A program made the translations under genes and the position numbers. A stretch of 64,000 nucleotides of DNA from assembly GCA_021739635.1 (NCBI GenBank), contig JAIPBH010000010.1, positions 62,001 to 126,000 of the forward strand, written 5' to 3'. Below, one piece after another: positions 1-7,537 of this stretch (within the stretch, counting starts at the first letter, position 1; every line of letters starts with the position of its first letter). This DNA comes from Flavobacteriaceae bacterium. GTDB taxonomy: Bacteria; Bacteroidota; Bacteroidia; Flavobacteriales; Flavobacteriaceae. The notes beneath the pieces are model-generated. The model worked only from the letters and a program-made list of their open reading frames with translations, was not told the DNA's origin and did not search any database.

Positions 1-189
1 GCTATTGACCTAACCTCTTCTAGTACTCGTAGAGATGACTTATTGTTAGATGCCAACACCATTCAACGCATGTGGGTTATGCGTAAGTATTTAGCAGATA
101 TGAATCCTGTTGAAGCTATGGAATTTATTAATGACAGATTTAAACAAACCAGAAATAATGAAGAGTTTTTACTATCTATGAATGGGTAA
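1..189 (+). CDS. rho: Transcription termination factor Rho, C-terminal fragment
   Basis: The window opens inside a reading frame whose last 62 residues match the C-terminal end of Rho, the hexameric RNA-dependent ATPase that ends transcription at Rho-dependent sites. Visible are the TSS-TRR-DDLLL segment, the helix IQRMWVMRKYLADMNP and the closing stretch EAMEFINDRF to EEFLLSMNG. In the family this part belongs to the RecA-like motor domain and subunit interface. The ATP-binding motifs lie upstream of the window and cannot be checked. The frame is open from base 1 and stops with TAA at 187-189. An intrinsic terminator follows at once. Confidence 0.95.
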   Translation, partial: AIDLTSSSTRRDDLLLDANTIQRMWVMRKYLADMNPVEAMEFINDRFKQTRNNEEFLLSMNG

Positions 190-205
190 GTAAAAAAAGT
201 CTTTT

Positions 206-243
206 AAAAAAAATGCTTTGAAGTTTTTCAAAGCATTTTTTTT
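206..243 (+). terminator. Intrinsic terminator after rho
   Basis: An inverted repeat (AAATGCTTTGAA with its complement, short loop) is followed by a run of nine T. It sits 20 bases after the rho stop codon. That the rho gene itself ends at a factor-independent hairpin follows from the shape. Confidence 0.85.
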
Positions 244-272
244 TGACACTTATTAATCAAAATAAGCCAAAT

Positions 273-300
273 AAAAAACCTCTCTAAAAGAGAGGTTCTT
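273..300 (-). terminator. Intrinsic terminator after rpsT
   Basis: AACCTCTCT and AGAGAGGTT form a stem with a three-base loop. Read on the minus strand it is followed by TTTTTAT. It lies 24 bases beyond the rpsT stop, so it closes the tRNA-Glu/rpsT unit. Confidence 0.85.
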
Positions 301-323
301 CTATATTATATAACTAAAATTAA

Positions 324-578
324 TTATGCTAAAGAAGCAATATGCTTAGCTAAACCAGATTTAAGGTTAGCGGCTTTATTAGCATGAATAATGTTTTTCT
401 TTGCTAATTTATCTAACATAGATGACACTGAAGGCAATAAAGTCTCTGCTTCAGTTTTATCAGTTAACTCACGTAATTTTTTAATAGCATTACGAGTTGT
501 TTTATGCTGATATTTATTTACTAAACGTTTAGTTTCGTTACTTCTAATTCTTTTTAACGATGACTTATGATTTGCCAT
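324..578 (-). CDS. rpsT: 30S ribosomal protein S20
   Basis: 84 residues, the usual S20 length, and strongly basic. It starts [12 protein letters not shown], the standard S20 N-terminus, and continues with helical segments such as [16 protein letters not shown] and [20 protein letters not shown]20 binds 16S rRNA early in 30S assembly. The gene begins 23 bases after the end of tRNA-Glu on the same strand with no terminator between, so the two are probably co-transcribed. A terminator lies directly downstream. Confidence 0.97.
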   Translation of the reverse strand: MANHKSSLKRIRSNETKRLVNKYQHKTTRNAIKKLRELTDKTEAETLLPSVSSMLDKLAKKNIIHANKAANLKSGLAKHIASLA

Positions 579-601
579 TTTAAATTTTTTTTTTTTAATT
601 G

Positions 602-673
602 TAGCCCGTAGGGGAGTCGAACCCCTCTTACCAGGATGAAAACCTGGCGTCCTAGCCGATAGACGAACGGGCC
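602..673 (-). tRNA. tRNA-Glu (anticodon TTC)
   Basis: Read on the minus strand the 72 bases fold as a cloverleaf. The acceptor arm GGCCCGT pairs with ACGGGCT (with a G-T first pair), the anticodon stem CCAGG/CCTGG encloses TTTTCAT with anticodon TTC, and the T arm is GAGGGGTTCGACTCCCC. The terminal CCA is not encoded, as is common in this phylum. It lies just upstream of rpsT on the same strand. Confidence 0.96.
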
Positions 674-759
674 ATTTGTTTATAAGTATGTAAATTTATT
701 TTTTTAATCTAAACTTACAGTGCTTTTCAAATAACTCACAATGTTTTCCATTGCGGATG

Positions 760-767
760 CAAAAATA
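760..767 (-). promoter_or_regulatory. Candidate -7 element for tRNA-Glu/rpsT
   Basis: On the minus strand this reads TATTTTTG, a match to the Bacteroidetes TAnnTTTG -7 element, about 87 bases upstream of the tRNA 5' end. It is the only good match between proS and the tRNA. No clear -33 element was found, so the call rests on one motif. Confidence 0.4.
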
Positions 768-820
768 CAACTATTTTTAAATGTCGCAATAGCTAGATAA
801 TATTTTTTTAAAAAAAATTT

Positions 821-2299
821 CTAATATGCTTTTGCAAACAAAACTCGGCGTTTTGAAGGCAATCCTGAGAACACACAAACACCTTCTTCATTGCTAGTTT
901 CCAATGGAATACATCTTATGGTCGCTTTTGTTAACTCTTTTATTTTGGCTTCTGTTTCATTAGTTCCATCCCAATGCGCAGAAATAAATCCTGCTTTTGT
1001 TTCTAAAACCGCTTTAAATTCTTCAAAAGTATTGACCTCAGTTATGTGAGTATCTCTATATAGTAATGCTTTATCAAATAAAGCTTGTTGTATGTCTTTT
1101 AATAAGCCTTCAATAGTAGGTATTAAACTATCTAAAGAAACAATATCTTTGGTTAAGGTATCTCGTCGTGCCAATTCAACCGTTCCATTTTCTAAATCTT
1201 TGGGGCCAATGGCAATACGCAATGGAACGCCTTGCAATTCATGTTGTGCAAATTTAGCTCCTGGTCGTTGTGTATCTCTATCATCATATTTTACCGAAAT
1301 ACCTTTCTTTTTTAAATCTGATGCAATGGTATGAGCCACTTTTGAAATGGCTTCCAAATCGGCTTCATTCTTATATATAGGAACAATTACCACTTGGTTT
1401 GGGGCTAAACTTGGAGGTAAAACCAATCCGAAATCATCACTATGAGTCATAATTAAAGCGCCCATTAATCGGGTTGAAACGCCCCATGATGTTGCCCAAA
1501 CATAATCTTGCTTTCCTTCTTTATTAGCAAATTTCACATCAAAGGCTTTGGCAAAATTCTGACCAAGAAAATGAGAGGTTCCCGCTTGCAAGGCTTTTCC
1601 ATCTTGCATTAAAGCTTCAATACAAAAGGTTTCTTCAGCACCAGCAAAACGTTCGCTTTCTGTTTTTACGCCTTGAATTACGGGTATAGCCATAAAGTTT
1701 TCTGCAAAGGTGGCATACACATTATTCATAAGTTTTGCTTCTGTTATGGCTTCAGCTTTTGTTTCATGGGCGGTATGGCCTTCTTGCCATAAAAATTCAG
1801 CGGTACGTAAAAATAAACGGGTACGCATTTCCCAACGTACCACATTGGCCCATTGGTTAATTAAAATAGGTAAATCTCTATATGATTGTATCCAGTTTCT
1901 GTAGGTATTCCAAATAATAGCTTCGCTGGTGGGTCTTACAATAAGTTCTTCTTCTAACTTCGCTTCTGGATCTACTCTTAATTTTCCTGGTTTATCAGGA
2001 TCTGCTTGTAATCTATAATGCGTTACAATAGCACATTCTTTTGCAAAACCTTCGGCGTTTTTTTCTTCGGCTTCAAAGAGGCTTTTTGGAACAAATAAAG
2101 GAAAATAGGCATTTTGATGACCTGTTTCCTTAAACATTCTATCTAATTCTGCTTGCATTTTTTCCCAAATGGCGTATCCGTAAGGTTTAATAACCATACA
2201 ACCTCTAACGGCTGAATTCTCTGCTAAATCAGCCTTTACAACAAGCTCGTTATACCATTTTGAATAATCTTCTGCTCTAGTAGTTAATTTTTTACTCAT
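821..2299 (-). CDS. proS: Proline--tRNA ligase (eukaryote/archaeal-like type)
   Basis: A 492-residue class II aminoacyl-tRNA synthetase that charges tRNA-Pro with proline. Class II motif 2 is visible in the region [25 protein letters not shown] and motif 3 in [18 protein letters not shown]. An anticodon-binding domain follows ([10 protein letters not shown] onward). The protein ends [18 protein letters not shown], the C-terminal zinc-domain-like tail of the short eukaryote-type enzymes, with most cysteines lost. The INS editing domain of E. coli-type ProRS is absent. The frame can be extended six codons to a TTG at 2317, but the ATG at 2299 gives the usual MSKK start, and a -7 element lies 54 bases upstream of it. 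Confidence 0.97.
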   Translation of the reverse strand: MSKKLTTRAEDYSKWYNELVVKADLAENSAVRGCMVIKPYGYAIWEKMQAELDRMFKETGHQNAYFPLFVPKSLFEAEEKNAEGFAKECAIVTHYRLQADPDKPGKLRVDPEAKLEEELIVRPTSEAIIWNTYRNWIQSYRDLPILINQWANVVRWEMRTRLFLRTAEFLWQEGHTAHETKAEAITEAKLMNNVYATFAENFMAIPVIQGVKTESERFAGAEETFCIEALMQDGKALQAGTSHFLGQNFAKAFDVKFANKEGKQDYVWATSWGVSTRLMGALIMTHSDDFGLVLPPSLAPNQVVIVPIYKNEADLEAISKVAHTIASDLKKKGISVKYDDRDTQRPGAKFAQHELQGVPLRIAIGPKDLENGTVELARRDTLTKDIVSLDSLIPTIEGLLKDIQQALFDKALLYRDTHITEVNTFEEFKAVLETKAGFISAHWDGTNETEAKIKELTKATIRCIPLETSNEEGVCVFSGLPSKRRVLFAKAY

Positions 2300-2352
2300 A
2301 TTAATGTTTTGGCACAAAAATTGTGTCTATGTTAAATAAAAAAATAGTTCAA

Positions 2353-2360
2353 CAAAACTA
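2353..2360 (-). promoter_or_regulatory. -7 element of proS
   Basis: Minus-strand TAGTTTTG, an exact fit to TAnnTTTG, 54 bases upstream of the proS ATG. It is two bases from the opposing -7 element of the lipoprotein gene, so the two promoters are back to back. Confidence 0.65.
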
Positions 2361-2362
2361 AC

Positions 2363-2370
2363 TATTTTTG
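2363..2370 (+). promoter_or_regulatory. -7 element of the lipoprotein/porin pair
   Basis: TATTTTTG on the plus strand, 28 bases upstream of the ATG at 2399. It is divergent from and adjacent to the proS element. Confidence 0.65.
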
Positions 2371-2398
2371 TGATGTTCAACAATAAAATAATAGAGAT

Positions 2399-3490
2399 AT
2401 GCAATTTATTAACTACCTAAAAAGAAAAACGCCATTGATAGCTGGTTTAGGCCTGCTGTTTGGTTTATCATCATGTGGTTCTTACCAATATGTTGGAGTT
2501 GATAACGATGGTATTTATGGTTCTTCAAACCCTCATGTAGAATACCAAGAAGCCGTTGTTGAAGTTCAAAATAACACGTCGGGCAATAATTATTATAAAA
2601 ATTACTTTAGAGAAAAATCTTTAGAGTATGACAACATGGTGAATGACAACGCCATTTTTACTGATATTGATGACTACGAAAGTGCTTATGTAGAAAATGA
2701 TACTCTTGATAACAATTATCAAGGTTATGCAGGTTGGGGTCAAAGTAATAGTAATGTAACCATTAATTATATTGATAACGGTTGGAATAATTGGGGTTGG
2801 AATGCTGGTTTTGGCTTAGGATGGAATTCTTGGAGATGGAACCGATGGAACAATTGGGGATGGAATAATTGGGGATACTACGACCCATATTACCCTTATT
2901 ATGGAGGCTTTTATTCAAGTTGGTCTTATTATAATCCTTATAGATATTATAATTATGGGTATCCTTATTATAACAATTACTATGGTTACAATAATTATTA
3001 CGGATCTAGAGGTGTATCGTATAGTGCTAGTAGAAGAGGTAGCATGGCATCAAACTACAATTCTAACTTAACCAATAAAAGTACTGCTGTAAAAAATACA
3101 TCTAGATACAATACAACAAGAAGAAGTAACACTTCTGCATATACTAATTCAAATACTGTTAATAGAGTTAGTAGCGCAACCAGAAACAATACTTATAATA
3201 ACACGCAAAGAAGAGTTTCAAGTGTTTCTACTCCAACAACAAACTCAACAACGCGTACCTCGTCAACCACTAGAAACAGTTCGCAACCTAGCGCTACTTA
3301 CAATAATTCAAACTTAAGAAGAAGTTCTGAAACTGTTTCAACACCATCACGTACGTATAATTCTGGTAGTAGTAACAATTCAGGAAGCTCAAGATCAAGT
3401 AGCAGTAGTAATTCTGGAGTTTCAAGATCCTCAAGTAGTAGCAGTTCTGGAAGTTCTGGTTCATCAGGAGGAGGCAGAAGACGCGGATAA
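2399..3490 (+). CDS. Low-complexity lipoprotein rich in W/N/G/Y and S
   Basis: 363 residues with a type II signal peptide and lipobox LSSC (Cys26), so the mature protein should be lipid-anchored. After an acidic region (about 27-100) come Trp-Asn-Gly repeats (about 110-155, motifs such as NNWGW), then a Tyr/Pro/Asn stretch (about 157-205), then a Ser/Thr/Asn/Arg-rich tail that ends in Ser-Gly runs and GGGRRRG. I recognise no catalytic domain. The tail is probably unstructured, and the aromatic repeats could serve surface or matrix contacts (inference). It precedes a FadL-like porin by 21 bases on the same strand and is likely co-transcribed. Similar proteins seem to be common in flavobacteria, but their function is not known to me. 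Confidence 0.85.
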   Translation: MQFINYLKRKTPLIAGLGLLFGLSSCGSYQYVGVDNDGIYGSSNPHVEYQEAVVEVQNNTSGNNYYKNYFREKSLEYDNMVNDNAIFTDIDDYESAYVENDTLDNNYQGYAGWGQSNSNVTINYIDNGWNNWGWNAGFGLGWNSWRWNRWNNWGWNNWGYYDPYYPYYGGFYSSWSYYNPYRYYNYGYPYYNNYYGYNNYYGSRGVSYSASRRGSMASNYNSNLTNKSTAVKNTSRYNTTRRSNTSAYTNSNTVNRVSSATRNNTYNNTQRRVSSVSTPTTNSTTRTSSTTRNSSQPSATYNNSNLRRSSETVSTPSRTYNSGSSNNSGSSRSSSSSNSGVSRSSSSSSSGSSGSSGGGRRRG

Positions 3491-3511
3491 TTTCAAAAAA
3501 AATAAAAAAAT

Positions 3512-5029
3512 ATGAAAAAGTTAAACTTACTATTCATAGGCATCTTTTCTATGTCTTTTATGTACGGTCAAGACGTATCTGATGCCCTTAGATATTCACA
3601 AGATGAGATACAAGGTTCGGCCAGATTTAGAGCTTTAAGTGGTGCTTTTGGAGCACTTGGTGGCGATTTAAGTGCCATTAGTTTGAATCCTGCTGGATCG
3701 GCTATTTTCAATAAAAGTTATGCTTCTTTTTCGGTTTCTAACTTAGATACCAAGAACGATTCAGAATATTTTAATGGGTTAACCAGTTCATCCGATACCA
3801 AATTTGATGTGAATCAAGGCGGTGCTGTTTTTGTGTTTGCTAATAACGATTCTAGTTCTCCTTGGAAAAAGTTTTCATTAAGCATCAACTATGATAAAAC
3901 AAGAAATTTTGATGATGTTTGGGTTTCTAGAGGAAATAACACCAATAATGATGGGCAATTTAGTAACTCTATTGCTAGTTATTTTTATGATTATGCGAAT
4001 GGATTACGATTGGATGAAATTTCAGCCTTCCCAGACGAAACCCTTGCTAACGCATATTCTGATATTGGAAGTTTTTATGGGTTTGCCAATCAACAAGCGT
4101 TTTTAGGGTATGAATCCTATATTTTAGAGCCCGACACTAATGATGATGCCAATACCTTATATTCAGCTAATGTGGGCAACGGAAATTTTTTTCATGAGTA
4201 TTCTTATACAAGTACGGGCTATAATGGTAAAATAGCTTTTAATGGCGCGGTACAATATGAAGATAATTTGTATTTGGGATTAAACGTGAATTCACACCTG
4301 ATTAGTTACGATAGAGCTACGTTCTTGAAGGAAGATAACTCCAATGGTGGCTCTATAGAATTTATTGACTTTGGAAACACCTTATCAACAAGAGGCTCAG
4401 GCATCTCTTTCCAATTAGGTAGTATTTTAAAATTAAGCCCAGAATTTAGAGTAGGTTTGGTATACGATTCTCCTACATGGTACACAATTTCTGAAGAAAC
4501 TACTCAATATATTGATACCAACTTGCTATCCTCTGCAATAGATCCACAAATTCTTAATATTTATCCAGATTACAAATTACAAACTCCCGGAAAATTAACG
4601 GGTAGTATTGCCTATGTGTTTAGCGAACAAGGCTTATTTAGTTTCGATTATTCTCGTAAAGATTATAGTGCTACAAAGTTCAAACCAACTTCTGACTCGT
4701 TTTTTGCAAGTCAAAATAGCATAATGAATAATGATTTAACTGCAGCTTCAACCTATAGATTGGGTGGCGAATACCGAGTTAAACAATTTAGTTTTAGAGG
4801 CGGTTATCGCTTTGAAGAAAGTCCTTATAAAGATGGTGTAACCATAGGCGATTTAACTGGATATTCATTTGGCCTAGGAATTAATTTTGGCAACACCAAA
4901 TTAGACATTACTTATGATCAAGCTCAAAGAAGCTCTCAAAACAAACTTTATAATATAGGTTTAACAGATGCGGCTATGGTAGATACCAAAAACTCAAATA
5001 TAACCCTTTCATTAGGTTTTAATCTTTAA
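3512..5029 (+). CDS. OmpP1/FadL/TodX-family outer membrane protein
   Basis: 505 residues. A signal peptide ends near residue 19 (SMSFMYG, then Q). It is followed by DALRYSQDEIQGSARFRALSGAFGALGGDLSAISLNPAGSAIF, the N-terminal region typical of the FadL superfamily in Bacteroidetes, including the NPAG motif. The rest alternates short polar and aromatic strands as in a long-chain fatty acid or hydrophobic-compound beta-barrel, and the C-terminus NITLSLGFNL ends in an aromatic-hydrophobic strand. The substrate cannot be told from sequence. It is downstream of the low-complexity lipoprotein and is closed by a strong terminator. Confidence 0.9.
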   Translation: MKKLNLLFIGIFSMSFMYGQDVSDALRYSQDEIQGSARFRALSGAFGALGGDLSAISLNPAGSAIFNKSYASFSVSNLDTKNDSEYFNGLTSSSDTKFDVNQGGAVFVFANNDSSSPWKKFSLSINYDKTRNFDDVWVSRGNNTNNDGQFSNSIASYFYDYANGLRLDEISAFPDETLANAYSDIGSFYGFANQQAFLGYESYILEPDTNDDANTLYSANVGNGNFFHEYSYTSTGYNGKIAFNGAVQYEDNLYLGLNVNSHLISYDRATFLKEDNSNGGSIEFIDFGNTLSTRGSGISFQLGSILKLSPEFRVGLVYDSPTWYTISEETTQYIDTNLLSSAIDPQILNIYPDYKLQTPGKLTGSIAYVFSEQGLFSFDYSRKDYSATKFKPTSDSFFASQNSIMNNDLTAASTYRLGGEYRVKQFSFRGGYRFEESPYKDGVTIGDLTGYSFGLGINFGNTKLDITYDQAQRSSQNKLYNIGLTDAAMVDTKNSNITLSLGFNL

Positions 5030-5050
5030 AATCTTTTATAATACCTATTA

Positions 5051-5086
5051 AAAAAGCTTGAACGTAACTGTTCAAGCTTTTTAATT
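5051..5086 (+). terminator. Intrinsic terminator after the FadL-like porin
   Basis: A perfect 13-bp stem (AAAAAGCTTGAAC with its complement) around a six-base loop, ending in T-rich sequence, 22 bases after the stop codon. Confidence 0.85.
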
Positions 5087-5165
5087 TAAAGGCATTCCTA
5101 AATAATACAAAACCTGAATACCTATAATTATTAGTTAATTCAAAACATAACAAAAGTGAATTACT

Positions 5166-5173
5166 TATCTTTG
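5166..5173 (+). promoter_or_regulatory. -7 element of folE
   Basis: TATCTTTG, the commonest form of the Bacteroidetes -7 motif in this window, 28 bases upstream of the folE ATG. Confidence 0.7.
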
Positions 5174-5201
5174 CAGACTAAAAACTTGATTTTTATAATA
5201 A

Positions 5202-5879
5202 ATGAAAATTGACAACAACACAGACGAATTTGACGCTTTAGGTAACGATCACATTGGTACGTCTTCAAATACACCCATGAGGAATGATGCTTTTAAACTT
5301 TCGAATGAAGAAAAAATTGAGATTATAAAGGACGATGTACGTCATATCATGGAAACTTTAGGCCTTGATTTAACTGATGATAGTCTTAAAGGCACTCCAA
5401 ATAGAGTGGCTAAAATGTTTGTGAAAGAGATTTTTAGTGGCCTAGACCCAAGTAAAAAGCCTAGTGCTTCTACCTTTGAAAACAAATATAAATATGGTGA
5501 AATGCTGGTTGAAAAAAACATCACACTCTATTCAACTTGCGAACATCATTTACTACCTATTGTGGGTAAAGCCCACGTAGCTTATATTTCAAACGGAACC
5601 GTTGTTGGACTTTCAAAAATGAATCGCATTGTTGATTATTATGCAAAACGTCCACAAGTTCAAGAACGTTTAACCATTCAAATCGTTAAAGAACTTCAAG
5701 AGGTTTTAAATACTCAAGATGTGGCTTGTGTGATTGATGCGAAACATTTATGTGTTAATTCGAGAGGTATTAGAGATATTGAAAGCAGCACCGTAACCTC
5801 TGAGTTTGGTGGAAAATTTAAAGAAAAAGCAACACGCCGAGAGTTTTTAGATTATATAAAATTAGATACTAAGTTTTAG
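5202..5879 (+). CDS. folE: GTP cyclohydrolase I
   Basis: 225 residues. It converts GTP to 7,8-dihydroneopterin triphosphate, the first step toward tetrahydrofolate and other pterins, in the cytoplasm. The zinc site is complete: Cys113 and His116 in STCEHHLLP and Cys184 in KHLCVNSRG. The GLSKMNRIVDYYAKRPQVQERLT segment is also typical. The N-terminal 35 residues are a variable, polar extension. A -7 element lies 28 bases upstream and supports the start. No clear terminator follows; an array of 8-bp repeats comes next. Confidence 0.97.
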   Translation: MKIDNNTDEFDALGNDHIGTSSNTPMRNDAFKLSNEEKIEIIKDDVRHIMETLGLDLTDDSLKGTPNRVAKMFVKEIFSGLDPSKKPSASTFENKYKYGEMLVEKNITLYSTCEHHLLPIVGKAHVAYISNGTVVGLSKMNRIVDYYAKRPQVQERLTIQIVKELQEVLNTQDVACVIDAKHLCVNSRGIRDIESSTVTSEFGGKFKEKATRREFLDYIKLDTKF

Positions 5880-5898
5880 GTTGTTGCACAACTGTTAA

Positions 5899-5938
5899 GT
5901 TGTAAAGTTGTAAAGTCGTAAAGTTGTAAAGTTGTTAA
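5899..5938 (+). repeat. Tandem array of five 8-bp units
   Basis: Five consecutive copies of GTTGTAAA, with one or two changes in the third and fifth units. It lies between folE and the broken four-helix-bundle gene. An array of the same unit length but a different unit lies at the other end of that gene. Confidence 0.8.
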
Positions 5939-5990
5939 GAGCATCTAAAAAACTAACACTTTAACACCAAACTACTAAATATCATAACAT

Positions 5991-6212
5991 ATGCATTTGT
6001 ATTCTTTTGAAAAATTAGAAGTTTGGAAAGCATCTATTCAATTAGCAAAAAAAATCTATAACGACACAAAATCCTTCCCAGATGATGAAAAATTTGGATT
6101 AATTTCTCAAATGAGAAGATGCTCAATATCTATAGCTTCCAATATAGCCGAAGGAACAGTAAGACTTACTCATAAAGATAAAGCGCGCTTCTTAACCATA
6201 GCATATAGTTAG
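5991..6212 (+). pseudogene. Four-helix-bundle protein, 5' part of a split gene
   Basis: The 73 readable residues start MHLYSFEKLEVWKASIQLAK and include the motif MRRCSISIASNIAEGTVR, the signature of the four-helix-bundle (S23-like, TIGR02436) family. Members are usually about 115-125 residues, and this copy stops after FLTIAYS. The rest of the gene lies 1.13 kb downstream at 7342-7510, beyond an unrelated lipoprotein gene. Joining AYS to LELLNQIII restores the family sequence across the break. The family has no settled function; members are known as cargo inserted in 23S rRNA genes and in variable chromosomal sites. Confidence 0.85.
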
Positions 6213-6239
6213 CTGAAACCTAAAAAATCAAGAACTAAC
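6208..6239. repeat. Left boundary of the inserted segment (GTTAG...CTAAC)
   Basis: The insertion begins at or just after GTTAG (6208-6212), which recurs at the right junction (7341-7345). The longer GTTAGCTG here is the exact inverted complement of CAGCTAAC at 7322-7329. A second CTAAC at 6235-6239 makes the left end internally palindromic. These are short matches and are read as boundary signals only because they coincide with the break in the host gene. Confidence 0.5.
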
Positions 6240-6249
6240 AAATAAACAT

Positions 6250-7311
6250 ATGAAATTAATCTTACCAAAATATTTTATACTTGCAGGCTTGATGTTTTTT
6301 TTGTTTTCTTGCAATGGACAGGTCAAACAAGAGAAAATTGAAGACAGTATAACTGCAGGAAAGGTAGAAAACCCAAATGGAAATGTTTATTGCGGTTTTT
6401 TAGATAAAGACGACAATCTTTGGTTTGGAACTACTAACGATGGTGTTTATAAATTTGACGGTTCAAATTTTGTTCATTTTACAGAAAAAGACGGGCTTTC
6501 TAACAATAAAATATCTTGTATTTATCAAGTTGATAATGGCGATTTATGGTTTGGAACTGCAAACGGAATTTCCATTTTTAATGGAACAACGTTTACACAT
6601 TTAAAAATTCCAGAATACAAAATATCAACCGATTGGCTTAAAAAATCATATCCCGTTGTCAATCCAAATGAAGTACAATCAATTATTCAAGATAAAAATG
6701 GAATGTATTGGATAGGAACAAATGGTGCTGGAGCATATCGTTATGATGGCAAATCATTCACGAACCACTTATCAGAAATTGGCGATACTATGCCTGATGG
6801 ACTTTATCATAATGTCATTCAAAGCATTACAGAAGATAATAATGGAAACTTATGGTTTTCGTCAATGTCTCATGGAGGAGCCAACAAATTTGACGGGAAA
6901 ACTTTCACTCAATATATGCCAAAAGATGGATTAAGTGACGACCAAGTAAGAACAAACATTGTTGATAGTAAGGGTAATATTTGGTTTGGATTTAATGGAA
7001 ATAGAGAAAGTGGCTTGACCTCCTTTAACGGAAACTCATTTCAAACGTTTACAGAGAAGGACGGACTATGCACCAAAAATATTAGAGCAATTTACGAAGA
7101 CACAAAGGGAAACTTATGGATTGGTGGAATGCAAGGTTTTTGTACCTATAACGGAAAAGAATTTACTCGATTTGTTGATAGTAAAGGCGAAACTTTCGAA
7201 AGAATTGTTTTTATAATTGGAGACAAAGAAAATAACATTTGGTTTGGCGGCATAAATGGATTTTGGAAATATAACGGACAAGTAGTTACTGATATGACAA
7301 GAAGGAATTAA
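6250..7311 (+). CDS. Two-component-regulator-type propeller lipoprotein
   Basis: 353 residues with signal peptide and lipobox LFSC (Cys21), so it is predicted to be lipid-anchored. From about residue 45 it is built of repeated propeller blades carrying LWFGT-type motifs (for example DNLWFGTTNDGVYKFDG and GDLWFGTANGISIFNG), at least seven in all. This is the Reg_prop repeat found in the periplasmic sensor part of hybrid two-component systems. Here the propeller stands alone, with no kinase, transmembrane or DNA-binding part, so a signalling role is not established. The gene interrupts a four-helix-bundle gene, and I see no -7 element in the 37 bases between the junction and its ATG, so expression may depend on upstream transcription. 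Confidence 0.85.
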   Translation: MKLILPKYFILAGLMFFLFSCNGQVKQEKIEDSITAGKVENPNGNVYCGFLDKDDNLWFGTTNDGVYKFDGSNFVHFTEKDGLSNNKISCIYQVDNGDLWFGTANGISIFNGTTFTHLKIPEYKISTDWLKKSYPVVNPNEVQSIIQDKNGMYWIGTNGAGAYRYDGKSFTNHLSEIGDTMPDGLYHNVIQSITEDNNGNLWFSSMSHGGANKFDGKTFTQYMPKDGLSDDQVRTNIVDSKGNIWFGFNGNRESGLTSFNGNSFQTFTEKDGLCTKNIRAIYEDTKGNLWIGGMQGFCTYNGKEFTRFVDSKGETFERIVFIIGDKENNIWFGGINGFWKYNGQVVTDMTRRN

Positions 7312-7321
7312 TAAAAGGCAA

Positions 7322-7345
7322 CAGCTAACATCCGTTTTGCGTTAG
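7322..7345. repeat. Right boundary of the inserted segment (CAGCTAAC...GTTAG)
   Basis: CAGCTAAC (7322-7329), the inverse of the left-end GTTAGCTG, is followed after 11 bases by GTTAG (7341-7345). Downstream of this the four-helix-bundle gene resumes. The short palindrome recalls recombination core sites, but it is much shorter than a normal integron attC site. Confidence 0.5.
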
Positions 7346-7510
7346 AATTATTAAATCAAATAATAATTGTAAAAAGAATTACAATTTATTTCAGATGAAA
7401 ACTATAAAAATATTAGATTTGAAATTGAATTCATTACTAATAAAATTAATGCCTTACGAAATCAAATCAACAAATCATCAAATCATCAAATCAACAAATC
7501 AATAACTTAA
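7342..7510 (+). pseudogene. Four-helix-bundle protein, 3' part of a split gene
   Basis: Starting at 7342 the frame reads LELLNQIIIVK, then after a one-base frameshift in the A-run near 7372 it reads ELQFISDENYKNIRFEIEFI and NKINALRNQINKS. These are the last two helices of the four-helix-bundle family. The C-terminal codons run into 8-bp repeats and end with TAA at 7508-7510. Both the insertion and the frameshift inactivate the gene. Confidence 0.8.
7464..7503 (+). repeat. Tandem array of five 8-bp units
   Basis: Five units of AAATCAAC/AAATCATC/AAATCAAT type in a row. They overlap the C-terminal codons of the broken four-helix-bundle gene and lie just ahead of cysS. Confidence 0.75.
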
Positions 7511-7537
7511 CAACAAACACCTTAACAGCATAACACC

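Noticed and set aside
5899..5938. CRISPR array
   Set aside because: The units are 8 bp and directly joined, without spacers.
6208..7345. Integron cassette with an attC site
   Set aside because: The right-end palindrome spans only about 24 bases, the GTTRRRY and RYYYAAC cores each have a mismatch, and no integron integrase is present. Only a loose likeness is claimed.
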